A stretch of 59,054 bases of DNA, from positions 1 to 59,054 of IMG/VR virus record IMGVR_UViG_3300047476_000223, one strand, 5' to 3'. The DNA comes from a virus. The stretch's first letter is position 1. Each line of letters opens with the position of its first letter. A program made the translations under genes and the position numbers. Positions 24,262 through 30,675 of this stretch are shown here, one piece after another. The notes beneath the pieces are model-generated. The model was not told the origin of the DNA, made no database searches, and saw nothing but the letters and a program-made list of their open reading frames with translations.

Positions 24262-24591
24262 TCACTGCCATTCATCGACTATGGTTTTCAGGTCTGCACC
24301 TTGTGATAGTTCTCGGGGTCGCTCGGTGGTCTGGTTGCGTTGCGCTTCGGCTTGGGCACGAATTGCACGTCGCTCTGCGTTCGTCCAGCCGTCAATTCCG
24401 ACTTTATCGTCGGGGTCTTCGACGGGTTTTGGCGGCGCGACAGCGGGGGGTTTGGCTTGATGCGCATCCACAAAAGCCTGCAAAGCTTGGCGAGAAATGG
24501 TCGAAACATTCGTGTGAAAAATTTGTGCTAAATTTTCGATCTGTTGGTAAAGGGTTTCGTTCATTTCAAAAGCGATTCGTTTTTTGCTCAT
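24262..24591 (-). CDS. Ribbon-helix-helix (Arc/MetJ/CopG-type) DNA-binding regulator
   Basis: A 109-residue protein beginning MSKKRIAFEMNETLYQQIEN. A basic beta strand (KRIAFEMN) is followed by two helices (TLYQQIENLAQIF; STISRQALQAFVDAH), which is the RHH fold that binds short palindromes as dimers of dimers. The C-terminal half is Pro-rich then charged (TNAERRAIRAQAEAQRNQTT). ATG 24591 is chosen over GTG 24600 because GGAG lies 8 bases before it. It is the only minus-strand gene in the early block, has its own promoter, and faces the early promoter at 25018. It is therefore the best candidate to bind the CTAACAWTGTTAG sites; direct evidence is absent. Confidence 0.75.
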   Translation of the reverse strand: MSKKRIAFEMNETLYQQIENLAQIFHTNVSTISRQALQAFVDAHQAKPPAVAPPKPVEDPDDKVGIDGWTNAERRAIRAQAEAQRNQTTERPRELSQGADLKTIVDEWQ

Positions 24592-24626
24592 TTTTTTCAC
24601 TCCGTTTTTTTGAAGAAAGTGTACGA

Positions 24627-24655
24627 ATCATACACAAGGTTCAAAAAATTTTCAA
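24627..24655 (-). promoter_or_regulatory. Promoter of the RHH regulator gene
   Basis: On the minus strand TTGAAA (24650-24655), 17-base spacer, TATGAT (24627-24632) preceded by TTGTG. It lies 36 bases before ATG 24591. The inverted repeat 24619-24635 covers the -10 box and may be an autoregulatory site. Confidence 0.65.
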
Positions 24656-24675
24656 TGGTTTGTAAGCGATTTAAC

Positions 24676-24688
24676 CTAACTTTGTTAG
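24676..24688. repeat. Palindrome variant CTAACTTTGTTAG, site 3
   Basis: Same arms as the exact sites but centre TTT. It lies 20 bases upstream of the -35 box of the RHH gene. Confidence 0.65.
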
Positions 24689-24778
24689 GGAATTTGGCGT
24701 TTTTTGACGTTGTTCTTACAATAACAGTCCTTTAAAATCAATGACTTACGATGCAATGTTAAGTGTTAGGCTTTTTTG

Positions 24779-24791
24779 GCGAAGTATATAC
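24779..24791. repeat. 13-bp direct repeat, copy 2 (GCGAAGTATATAC)
   Basis: Identical to 23164-23176; located in the second divergent control region. Confidence 0.6.
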
Positions 24792-25017
24792 GCAACTGCG
24801 AGCGGAGAAGCAGCCTCGCAAGTGCAAAAAATAAAATTGGGTGGACGTATATATATTATTTTTCCTAAACAAATTAACATTAGACAAGCAAAATCTTTCA
24901 GATGCCGCACCAGCACTGCGTTTTGCCTGTTAGGTTTTTTGTTAGGTTCGCAAAATAATCCACAACATTGCCCCTCATTTCCTAAACACCCGCGTGCGCA
25001 CCAGACCCGCCAAAAGC

Positions 25018-25046
25018 TTGACTTGCCCACTATATTGTGTTATAAT
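25018..25046 (+). promoter_or_regulatory. Strong early promoter P1
   Basis: TTGACT (25018-25023), 17-base spacer, perfect TATAAT (25041-25046). From the spacer end on it matches the promoter at 27836 (TTGTGTTATAATTAA), and TTGACTTG is also shared. Serves the rightward small-gene operon. Confidence 0.88.
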
Positions 25047-25075
25047 TAAAAGAAAACAGCGTGAGAAACCAAAAC

Positions 25076-25088
25076 CTAACAATGTTAG
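25076..25088. repeat. Palindrome CTAACAATGTTAG, exact, site 4
   Basis: In the leader of the operon, about 30 bases after the -10 box of promoter P1, just before the first gene. Confidence 0.85.
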
Positions 25089-25102
25089 ATACGGAGCGAA
25101 CG

Positions 25103-25291
25103 ATGGCTAAACTTAAGACCTACCTGATGGAGCAGCAGGAACAGCACATGAACGACGAAGAAATCGAAACCTACCTTGAACTGCTGCACGAAGAATGGCT
25201 CGCTAAACACGAAGCTTACCGTTACGAAGATAACCCTAACCCAAACGACACAAACAAAGGGGCTAACAATGTTAGGTGCAGTGATGGCTAG
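25103..25291 (+). CDS. Small acidic early protein
   Basis: A 62-residue protein starting MAKLKTYLMEQQEQHMNDEE. ATG 25103 is favoured by GGAG seven bases upstream; an in-frame ATG at 25082 lies inside palindrome site 4 and has no ribosome site. Helical and acidic with a polar end. First gene after the strong promoter P1. Function unknown. Confidence 0.5.
   Translation: MAKLKTYLMEQQEQHMNDEEIETYLELLHEEWLAKHEAYRYEDNPNPNDTNKGANNVRCSDG
25263..25275. repeat. Palindrome CTAACAATGTTAG, exact, site 5
   Basis: Contains the start codon of the next gene (ATG 25269) between its arms. Confidence 0.85.
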
Positions 25292-25514
25292 GGTTGAGTG
25301 GGTTGTGGCAGAGGAGTGGTGTGACCTGATAGACCACGACAAAAAGTGGTGGCAGGTGACGTACCGCCAAGCTAGAACAAATTATGCCGTGTGGGAAGTG
25401 ATGTACCCCGGCACTCGGAACACAGAGTACATACCCATAAAAGACATGCCAGAACATCAACTGCGCGACCGACTGAGAATGGAATACCTACTACTGAGGG
25501 GTGCTGATGACTAA
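25269..25514 (+). CDS. Small early protein, paralog A (LRDRLRxEYLL family)
   Basis: An 81-residue protein, Trp-rich (ARVEWVVAEEWCDLIDHDKK, WWQVTYRQARTNYAVWEVMY), ending HQLRDRLRMEYLLLRG. AAAGGGG precedes ATG 25269, which lies inside palindrome site 5, so a bound protein or a folded leader could affect initiation. The neighbour at 25507 shares the layout and the final motif, showing tandem duplication. Function unknown. Confidence 0.55.
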   Translation: MLGAVMARVEWVVAEEWCDLIDHDKKWWQVTYRQARTNYAVWEVMYPGTRNTEYIPIKDMPEHQLRDRLRMEYLLLRGADD

Positions 25515-25758
25515 GGTCATATGGAAACGGTGCAAGCCTGACTCAGATGGCGTGGTGTGGTGCGACTTGCTTGACCCTGATGCTAATGCTAACGGCGCGT
25601 GCTGGGTCATTACGTACCGCGACTATTACGAAAGCTGGCACGTGATGTGGAACACCCTTATCTCAGACAGACCCGACCATCTAATCAGCAAAACCATACC
25701 AGAAAAGCAACTACGCGACCGACTGAGGCTTGAGTACTTATTAACGAGGGGAGGCTAA
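25507..25758 (+). CDS. Small early protein, paralog B (LRDRLRxEYLL family)
   Basis: An 83-residue protein from ATG 25507, six bases after GAGGGG. It shares with the preceding product a Trp-rich body (VWCDLLDP; CWVITYRDYYESWHVMWNTL) and the end KQLRDRLRLEYLLTRG. Compact alpha/beta layout is likely. Function unknown. Confidence 0.55.
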   Translation: MTKVIWKRCKPDSDGVVWCDLLDPDANANGACWVITYRDYYESWHVMWNTLISDRPDHLISKTIPEKQLRDRLRLEYLLTRGG

Positions 25759-25767
25759 CAATGTTAG
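25755..25767. repeat. Palindrome CTAACAATGTTAG, exact, site 6
   Basis: Spans the stop of paralog B and the start codon of the next gene (ATG 25761). Confidence 0.85.
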
Positions 25768-25958
25768 AGAAGGAGCGCATAGCAAAAACGAAACATTGGA
25801 TACAACACATCATCCTGAGTAAAAAACTAGGCGTAGACATACAGATACCCGACGAGGACTGGGACTGGATGGTGTGCAACTGGGGCAGCGAAAGTGGGAA
25901 CCGCAGCCTGTACGGGCAGCTATGGGACGAAGTAGAAAAGGAGATGCACAATGACTAA
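25761..25958 (+). CDS. Small early protein
   Basis: A 65-residue protein starting MLEKERIAKTKHWIQHIILS, with a Trp-rich centre (DEDWDWMVCNWGSE) and a charged helical end. GAGG precedes the start, which is embedded in palindrome site 6. No family recognised. Confidence 0.5.
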   Translation: MLEKERIAKTKHWIQHIILSKKLGVDIQIPDEDWDWMVCNWGSESGNRSLYGQLWDEVEKEMHND

Positions 25959-26163
25959 CGAAGATGCGCGGTATCTGTGCGTAGTATGCGGTGGCTACAT
26001 TGCCCACGAGCGGTACAAACTGGGCTATAAAACATGTACCCAGTGCGGGGAAGACGCAGCCAAGAAAGTCAGACACTGCATCGCTCCGATCAACAAAAGC
26101 AACTACATGTACATCAGCGACTTATCACAACTGAAACAACTCAACCCAAAGAGGACGACATGA
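25951..26163 (+). CDS. Small zinc-finger protein
   Basis: A 70-residue protein with CVVC and CTQC knuckles (about residues 10-13 and 30-33) that form a likely zinc ribbon, and a basic stretch after them. The YLCVVCGGYI start resembles the 41-residue product at 37957. Eight-base overlap with the gene before, ATGA overlap with the gene after. Nucleic-acid or protein binding is plausible. Confidence 0.55.
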   Translation: MTNEDARYLCVVCGGYIAHERYKLGYKTCTQCGEDAAKKVRHCIAPINKSNYMYISDLSQLKQLNPKRTT

Positions 26164-26546
26164 GCCTAAGACCACAACGCCATATACCGACAATCGAACC
26201 TGTCATTGAGTACACCCCGTCGATGTGCGAGTTAGATAGCCCCGAAGGTGGTCATGCGTTGGACTGGGAGTTAGCAGTTCAGGAAATAGCGAAGCTAACC
26301 GAAGCGATTGACCAGTTGTATCACCACAAAGCCAGTGCCCCCGACAAACTCAATGCGCTACTTGACGACGCTAATAACGCATGGTGCAGCTACAACCACG
26401 CCGAGCCGGAAGATTACGAGCGGTTTGAGGACGACAGGGACATACTGAAGGCCGAGGTGTACGACTGCATACGCAAAGCCTACATCGACGGTTATATGGT
26501 TGGATTCCAACTGCGAATATCAGGGCAACGGTACAGTGACGGCTGA
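26160..26546 (+). CDS. Early protein of unknown function
   Basis: A 128-residue acidic protein from ATG 26160 (MSLRPQRHIPTIEPVIEYTP), with GAGG upstream. The middle is helical (DWELAVQEIAKLTEAIDQLY), the end aromatic (RKAYIDGYMVGFQLRISGQR). No catalytic residues are evident. Confidence 0.55.
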   Translation: MSLRPQRHIPTIEPVIEYTPSMCELDSPEGGHALDWELAVQEIAKLTEAIDQLYHHKASAPDKLNALLDDANNAWCSYNHAEPEDYERFEDDRDILKAEVYDCIRKAYIDGYMVGFQLRISGQRYSDG

Positions 26547-26571
26547 TAAACAAAGGCAAACGAAAGGAGAC

Positions 26572-26584
26572 ATAACAATGTTAG
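26572..26584. repeat. Palindrome near match ATAACAATGTTAG, site 7
   Basis: One mismatch at the left outer base. Contains start codon ATG 26578. Confidence 0.7.
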
Positions 26585-26814
26585 ACCGGCGACCAAGAAC
26601 CAAGCCCACTGCAACCAAGGATGGGTACAAGATCAGACGCGAGGCGTACAGCGCGGCGGCGGCACATAGTCACGAGCTGCAATGCAGTCTGTTCGGCAAG
26701 ACGTACGAGCCAGTGCCAGAGATACGCAAGCGGCTAGACATGCACTTAACTACGCACACAGTAAACAAAATGAAACACGAGATAGATGAGATCAACAAGG
26801 AGGGGGGTGCATGA
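26578..26814 (+). CDS. Small basic early protein
   Basis: A 78-residue protein starting MLDRRPRTKPTATKDGYKIR; AAAGGAGA lies six bases upstream and the start is inside palindrome site 7. Basic N-terminus, helical C-terminus (HTVNKMKHEIDEINKEG). Could bind DNA; no family known. Confidence 0.5.
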   Translation: MLDRRPRTKPTATKDGYKIRREAYSAAAAHSHELQCSLFGKTYEPVPEIRKRLDMHLTTHTVNKMKHEIDEINKEGGA

Positions 26815-27047
26815 CTGACGAGGAGGAAGCCAGAGTGCGGGAGATCATAGACCGCGAGGTGCAAGCACTGGTGTTAAAGGTGAAGTTCGAGCACGATGGG
26901 TCTGATATATCGTTCGCTGGGGATATGCACTGGCACTACCCAAGAGCATACAGGCGCATCAGTGACGAGGTGCTGGCTAAGTACAACCTAACCCGGAAGC
27001 AGATGGACAAGCTGCTACAACGACAAAAGGAGCAAGAATGGACATAG
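26811..27047 (+). CDS. Small early protein
   Basis: A 78-residue protein. Helical N-terminus (EEEARVREIIDREVQALVLK), a short beta part with MHWHYPRAYRRI, and a basic C-terminal helix (KYNLTRKQMDKLLQRQKEQE). ATGA overlap with the gene before. Function unknown. Confidence 0.5.
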   Translation: MTDEEEARVREIIDREVQALVLKVKFEHDGSDISFAGDMHWHYPRAYRRISDEVLAKYNLTRKQMDKLLQRQKEQEWT

Positions 27048-27121
27048 ATGACGTGGTGACATGGGTGTGCTGGACATTGATAGCACTGCTACCCGTGGTG
27101 CTTTACTTGGGGGTGGTATGA
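27038..27121 (+). CDS. Tiny membrane peptide, 27 residues
   Basis: MDIDDVVTWVCWTLIALLPV then VLYLGVV. An acidic head and one hydrophobic helix. AAGGAGC precedes ATG 27038 by five bases, and the gene overlaps both neighbours, so translation is likely. Resembles single-span phage peptides that act on the host inner membrane. Confidence 0.55.
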   Translation: MDIDDVVTWVCWTLIALLPVVLYLGVV

Positions 27122-27366
27122 CGCACATGACCGAAGAAGAGTGGCGAGGGTGTATGAGTGTGGCTACGGCGAACACGCCGACTGTGTATAGGCAAGCATT
27201 GATAGCGTGGAGGGGTTGGAACCCTGAGTGGCTGCTAGACAAGGTGAACGCTGAAGGTGGCGACTCAAGCAAAGCCAAGTTCACCATCGACGAGGTGATG
27301 CGGGCCTTCATGGAGGCATACATACTAGGCGTAACCAAGAAGATAACAGGAGGAGACCATGAGTGA
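27118..27366 (+). CDS. Small early protein
   Basis: An 82-residue protein, start ATG 27118 (MTHMTEEEWRGCMSVATANT) in overlap with the previous stop. Aromatic centre (LIAWRGWNPEWLLDKV), helical end (TIDEVMRAFMEAYILGV). No recognised domain. Confidence 0.5.
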   Translation: MTHMTEEEWRGCMSVATANTPTVYRQALIAWRGWNPEWLLDKVNAEGGDSSKAKFTIDEVMRAFMEAYILGVTKKITGGDHE

Positions 27367-27583
27367 CATAACATTGTTAGGCGTATTAGCTGCGGGGCTG
27401 GGGGTGTATTGCTTGTACTTACAGCTACGCGTCAACACACTAAACGCTGCGGGGAAGTTCATGACCGGGCTGCTTATCAAAACGGTGCAGGGATACACCA
27501 ACAAGTCCGAGCTTGAGGCAGCAGAAGAAGTACGGCGCATGGCAAAAGAGCACGCCGCACACGAGGTAGCAAAACATTTCTAA
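27359..27583 (+). CDS. Small membrane-anchored protein
   Basis: A 74-residue protein with one N-terminal membrane helix (about residues 4-22, ITLLGVLAAGLGVYCLYLQL) and a charged cytoplasmic helix (ELEAAEEVRRMAKEHAAHEV). AGGAGG lies six bases upstream. The palindrome near match site 8 encodes the ITLLG part. Function unknown. Confidence 0.55.
   Translation: MSDITLLGVLAAGLGVYCLYLQLRVNTLNAAGKFMTGLLIKTVQGYTNKSELEAAEEVRRMAKEHAAHEVAKHF
27368..27380. repeat. Palindrome near match ATAACATTGTTAG, site 8
   Basis: Inside a coding region, four codons after the start; one outer mismatch. Confidence 0.7.
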
Positions 27584-27593
27584 GGAGAACGAC

Positions 27594-27809
27594 ATGGGTA
27601 CATACATCGAAGTAAGTCTGGACGAGTTTGATACGAGCGACATCGTGGAGTACTTGGAGAACCAAGGGTTTAAGGTCTTCGAGGAGGACACCACCGAACA
27701 AGATGCCGAGCTGGAGCGCATCTGGGCAGCAATGCGACTCAACCAGAACGAGCAAGCACTGGAACTAATGCGCACCTACGTGTGCGACAAGCTGGGGAAA
27801 ATACTGTGA
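27594..27809 (+). CDS. Conserved small phage protein
   Basis: A 71-residue acidic protein; the start MGTYIEVSLDEFDTSDIVEY with LENQGFKVFEED recurs in many phage early regions. C-terminal helix rich in Glu, Gln and Leu (LERIWAAMRLNQNEQALELM). Good ribosome site (AAGGAGAACGAC). Last gene before promoter P2. Function unknown. Confidence 0.55.
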   Translation: MGTYIEVSLDEFDTSDIVEYLENQGFKVFEEDTTEQDAELERIWAAMRLNQNEQALELMRTYVCDKLGKIL

Positions 27810-27835
27810 CATGCGCACGTGACCGTGTCACAACC

Positions 27836-27864
27836 TTGACTTGATTACTATTTTGTGTTATAAT
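27836..27864 (+). promoter_or_regulatory. Strong early promoter P2
   Basis: TTGACT (27836-27841), 17-base spacer, TATAAT (27859-27864). Nearly identical to P1. A 6-bp inverted repeat GTGACA/TGTCAC (27806-27831) lies just upstream. It drives the MoxR/VWA operon. Confidence 0.88.
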
Positions 27865-27915
27865 TAAGTATAAGTCGGGGAAGTAAACGCAGTAAGTGCA
27901 ACGCCGCAGTGAAGC

Positions 27916-27928
27916 CTAACATTGTTAG
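27916..27928. repeat. Palindrome CTAACATTGTTAG, exact, site 9
   Basis: In the non-coding leader about 50 bases after the -10 box of P2; extended to CCTAACATTGTTAGG. Confidence 0.85.
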
Positions 27929-27989
27929 GTGTATCAAAGCAACAGCAACACACGCAACATAATATAAATAACTTTTTAGGAGAATCACG

Positions 27990-29054
27990 ATGTCTGAAAT
28001 TACTTTCGGTAAGACCGTCTCGCTCGACCAAGCAGCGAACGTAATCCTGCACACCCCGATGAACCGCTATCTGCTCGAAGGTGAGCCCGGTATCGGTAAG
28101 TCAACACTTATTAAAGCAATCGCAGCCAAGCTGCCCACACATGAGGTGGCGTACATCGACGTGCCGAACATGGACTTGGGCGACATTGCCATGCCTGTCG
28201 TTGACCACGAGACCCGCACTACCAAGTACTACCCGAACTCCCGCTTCAAGCTGCAGACCGGCAAGCCAGCAATCATCATGCTTGATGAGTACACCAAAGG
28301 TGCGCAACCAGTTAAGAACATGCTACATCCACTGCTTGAGGTTACTAACCCACGGCTAGGCGACATGCCCATACACCCTGAGTCCATCATCTTTCTGACG
28401 GGCAATCTCAGCACTGACGGGGTGGGTGACCAGCTACCTGCACACAGCCGCAACCGCATCATCCCACTACAAGTACGCAAGCCAGACGCGGAAGAGTGGA
28501 TCAGCTGGGGTATCAACAACGGCATCGAGGCCGAGCTGTTGGCGTGGGCGCGTCAGTATCCGCATGCCTTCGCGTCATACACAGATGCAGGGCAAGCTGA
28601 GAATCCGTACATCTTCAACCCACGCAAGCAACAGAAAGGCTTTGTGTCTGGCCGCTCGCTGGAACGTGCATCTAACATTGTTAGGATTCGCAAGCTGTTG
28701 GATAGCGACACATTGATCGCAGCCATGAGCGGTGCAGTGGGTGAGTCAGCAGCACGTGACATCCAAGCGTACATCGACTTCTCTTCGCAGCTACCAACGT
28801 GGGAGCAGACGATAACTAACCCAATGACAGCGCCTGTGCCTACGTCTGCTGGTGCATGTGCAGTGGTGGTGTATGGCGCAATCGCTAAGGTGGATAAGCA
28901 AACCATCACACCATTTATGCAATACCTTGAGCGGTTCGACCCTGAGTGGCAAGCATGCTTCGCTATCAACATCGCCAAGTCGAGCAAGCAAAGCATTGCG
29001 TTCAGTTGCAAAGCATTCAGTGATTGGGTGAGTCGTAACGAGGATTTGTTGTGA
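27990..29054 (+). CDS. MoxR-type AAA+ ATPase
   Basis: A 354-residue AAA+ protein. Walker A GEPGIGKST (about 31-39), Walker B IIMLDEY (about 95-101), sensor-1 region FLTGN (about 132-136) and an Arg pair in PAHSRNR that may serve as the finger. MoxR ATPases work as chaperones or chelatases with a VWA-domain partner, and such a partner is encoded two genes downstream. The whole pair follows the strong promoter P2. Palindrome site 10 lies within the gene and encodes SNIVR. Role in the phage cycle is unknown; remodelling of a host complex is one possibility. Confidence 0.85.
   Translation: MSEITFGKTVSLDQAANVILHTPMNRYLLEGEPGIGKSTLIKAIAAKLPTHEVAYIDVPNMDLGDIAMPVVDHETRTTKYYPNSRFKLQTGKPAIIMLDEYTKGAQPVKNMLHPLLEVTNPRLGDMPIHPESIIFLTGNLSTDGVGDQLPAHSRNRIIPLQVRKPDAEEWISWGINNGIEAELLAWARQYPHAFASYTDAGQAENPYIFNPRKQQKGFVSGRSLERASNIVRIRKLLDSDTLIAAMSGAVGESAARDIQAYIDFSSQLPTWEQTITNPMTAPVPTSAGACAVVVYGAIAKVDKQTITPFMQYLERFDPEWQACFAINIAKSSKQSIAFSCKAFSDWVSRNEDLL
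28672..28684. repeat. Palindrome CTAACATTGTTAG, exact, site 10
   Basis: Inside the AAA+ ATPase gene; read as Ser-Asn-Ile-Val-Arg. Confidence 0.85.
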
Positions 29055-29062
29055 GGTGAGTG

Positions 29063-29272
29063 ATGCGGATTTATTTTGACCGAAGAAGACGTGCTTGGGT
29101 GGGCGCTAAAAATTTACAGCGGCTGCATGACACAGATCACTCGCTTGATTTTGACGACGCTACAAGGTTGTATCGGATATGCCGAGAAGATGGAAATACT
29201 ACACCAGTAACCGATTGGATTCCGTACCAAGAAATGATCCGATATGTGAAGTTAATCATAGGGGGAGACTAA
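29063..29272 (+). CDS. Small early protein
   Basis: A 69-residue protein from ATG 29063 (MRIYFDRRRRAWVGAKNLQR), preceded by GAGGTG. Basic N-terminus, then a compact alpha/beta part (WIPYQEMIRYVKLIIGG). The layout resembles the Trp-rich small proteins at 25269 and 29275. Function unknown. Confidence 0.5.
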   Translation: MRIYFDRRRRAWVGAKNLQRLHDTDHSLDFDDATRLYRICREDGNTTPVTDWIPYQEMIRYVKLIIGGD

Positions 29273-29281
29273 CAATGTTAG
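29269..29281. repeat. Palindrome CTAACAATGTTAG, exact, site 11
   Basis: Contains start codon ATG 29275; the left arm overlaps the stop of the previous gene. Confidence 0.85.
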
Positions 29282-29487
29282 ATGAGGATAAGCATGTGTA
29301 CTACTGGGCATGGGCTGAGTATGACAACCCTAATGTATACACAAACCCCAAACTGTACAGGGTGTTTCGATTGACCCCAAAAATGGGTACTAAAGACGAG
29401 CCAATCACCGAAGCAATGAGCAAGGTTGAGGCTATCGAGTACTGCAAACGCATTGTCAAGCTAACCGGAGGGAGAGAAATCAGATGA
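29275..29487 (+). CDS. Small early protein
   Basis: A 70-residue protein starting MLDEDKHVYYWAWAEYDNPN. Strong GGGGGAG ribosome site, start within palindrome site 11. Compact, aromatic, with a helical end (AMSKVEAIEYCKRIVKLTGG). It lies between the ATPase and its VWA partner. Unknown function. Confidence 0.5.
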   Translation: MLDEDKHVYYWAWAEYDNPNVYTNPKLYRVFRLTPKMGTKDEPITEAMSKVEAIEYCKRIVKLTGGREIR

Positions 29488-30665
29488 GCGAACCAAGAGA
29501 CAAGGAAGAGCGCAAGCTCAAGAAGGTCAAGATTGCATTGATGCGTAACCCACTCTTTGCGCTGTATCAAGGCGTGATGATGGTGGGTAAGACATCGCTG
29601 CGTGATGACATTCCGACTGCGTGTACCAACGGACGCGACGAGATATACGGACGCACATTCGTCAAGGAGCTAGACGAGAAGGAGCTTGCCTTCGTGGTAA
29701 TGCACGAGTGTATGCACAAGGTCTATCGTCACCTGACCACATGGAAGAAGCTGCACGAGGAGAACGCTCTGCTTACTAATGCAGCGTGTGACTACGTGAT
29801 CAACCTGAAGCTTAAAGACATCGACCCCGATGGTAAGTACATGCGCATGCCAATGAAGAACGGCAAGCCATTCGGTCTGATCGACGAGAAGTATCGGGGC
29901 ATGCACACCAAGCAAGTCTTCGACGCACTAAAGCAAGACGGTGCGGGTGGTGGGGGTGATGGCTTCGACGAGCACGACTGGGACGGTGCCGAGGAGATGA
30001 CTGACCAAGAGAAGGAAGAGCTTCACCGCGAGATCGACCGAGCTATCCGCCAAGGGCAGATTGCAGCTAAGAAAGCAGGTACAGGTGCGGGTGGGCTTGA
30101 CCGTGAACTGGGTGACTTGATGGAACCCAAGGTGGACTGGCGCGAGGTGCTGCGTGAGTTTGTGAAATCAATCTGTAATGCAAAGGATGCTTCATCATGG
30201 AGACGAGTAAACCGCCGGTTCATCGGCAGCGACATCTACTTGCCCACACTTATCGGGGAACGAGTAGGGCATATCGTAATAGGCATAGACACCAGTGGGT
30301 CTATCGGGGGCAAGGAGTTAAGCGACTTCCTATCTGAGGTGAAAGGGATTGCTGATGAGGTTCGACCGGAGCGCGTTGACTTGCTGTACTGGGATAGCGA
30401 GGTGGCAGGGCATGAAGAGTATGACGAGTACAGCGTGGCTAACATTGTTAGCAGTACGAAACCACGTGGAGGTGGTGGTACGAGCCCTTCATGTGTTACT
30501 GCTTATCTTAAGGATAAAGCTATCAAGCCCGAGTGCGTCATCATGCTCACGGACGGCTACGTCGGTGATGATTGGGGTGGAGACTGGCCGTGTCCTGTTC
30601 TCTGGACTATCGTGGCTGGCAATAGTGACGTTGCCCCAAGCGGCAAAACTATTCACATTAACTAA
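29484..30665 (+). CDS. VWA-like protein with N-terminal putative metallopeptidase domain (DUF2201-type)
   Basis: A 393-residue partner of the MoxR ATPase. The N-terminal domain has HECMHKVYRH (about 74-83), an HExxH zinc site as in the metallopeptidase-like half of DUF2201 proteins. A Gly/Asp/Glu-rich linker (about 150-200) follows. The C-terminal VWA domain has the MIDAS motif DTSGS (269-273), a Thr in GGGGTSPS and LTDGY, the third metal-site element. VWA domains of this group bind protein targets for MoxR. Palindrome site 12 lies in the gene as ANIVSS. Confidence 0.85.
   Translation: MSEPRDKEERKLKKVKIALMRNPLFALYQGVMMVGKTSLRDDIPTACTNGRDEIYGRTFVKELDEKELAFVVMHECMHKVYRHLTTWKKLHEENALLTNAACDYVINLKLKDIDPDGKYMRMPMKNGKPFGLIDEKYRGMHTKQVFDALKQDGAGGGGDGFDEHDWDGAEEMTDQEKEELHREIDRAIRQGQIAAKKAGTGAGGLDRELGDLMEPKVDWREVLREFVKSICNAKDASSWRRVNRRFIGSDIYLPTLIGERVGHIVIGIDTSGSIGGKELSDFLSEVKGIADEVRPERVDLLYWDSEVAGHEEYDEYSVANIVSSTKPRGGGGTSPSCVTAYLKDKAIKPECVIMLTDGYVGDDWGGDWPCPVLWTIVAGNSDVAPSGKTIHIN
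30439..30451. repeat. Palindrome CTAACATTGTTAG, exact, site 12
   Basis: Inside the VWA gene; extended to GCTAACATTGTTAGC, read as Ala-Asn-Ile-Val-Ser. Confidence 0.85.
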
Positions 30666-30675
30666 GGAGACAAGT

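Larger units (their letters stand above)
24592..25102. other. Divergent early control region
   Basis: About 500 bases with no gene I accept. It carries the RHH promoter (minus), an inverted repeat GTGTA/TACAC over its -10 box (24619-24635), palindrome variant site 3, several isolated GTTAGG half sites (24765, 24939, 24951), the second GCGAAGTATATAC repeat, an AT-rich TATATACG/CGTATATA inverted pair (24785-24855), and the strong plus-strand promoter plus site 4. It looks like a genetic switch. Confidence 0.6.

Noticed and set aside
24746-25030. Minus-strand frame of 94 codons in the early control region
   Set aside because: No ribosome site, Cys-rich unfavourable composition, and it covers promoter and repeat elements that explain the region better.
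24741-25049. Plus-strand frame of 102 codons in the early control region
   Set aside because: It runs through the P1 promoter and has no ribosome site; sequence looks non-coding.
25076-29281. Palindromes as RNA hairpins or attenuators
   Set aside because: Five base pairs of mostly A-U with a three-base loop are too weak to act alone; a protein site is more likely.
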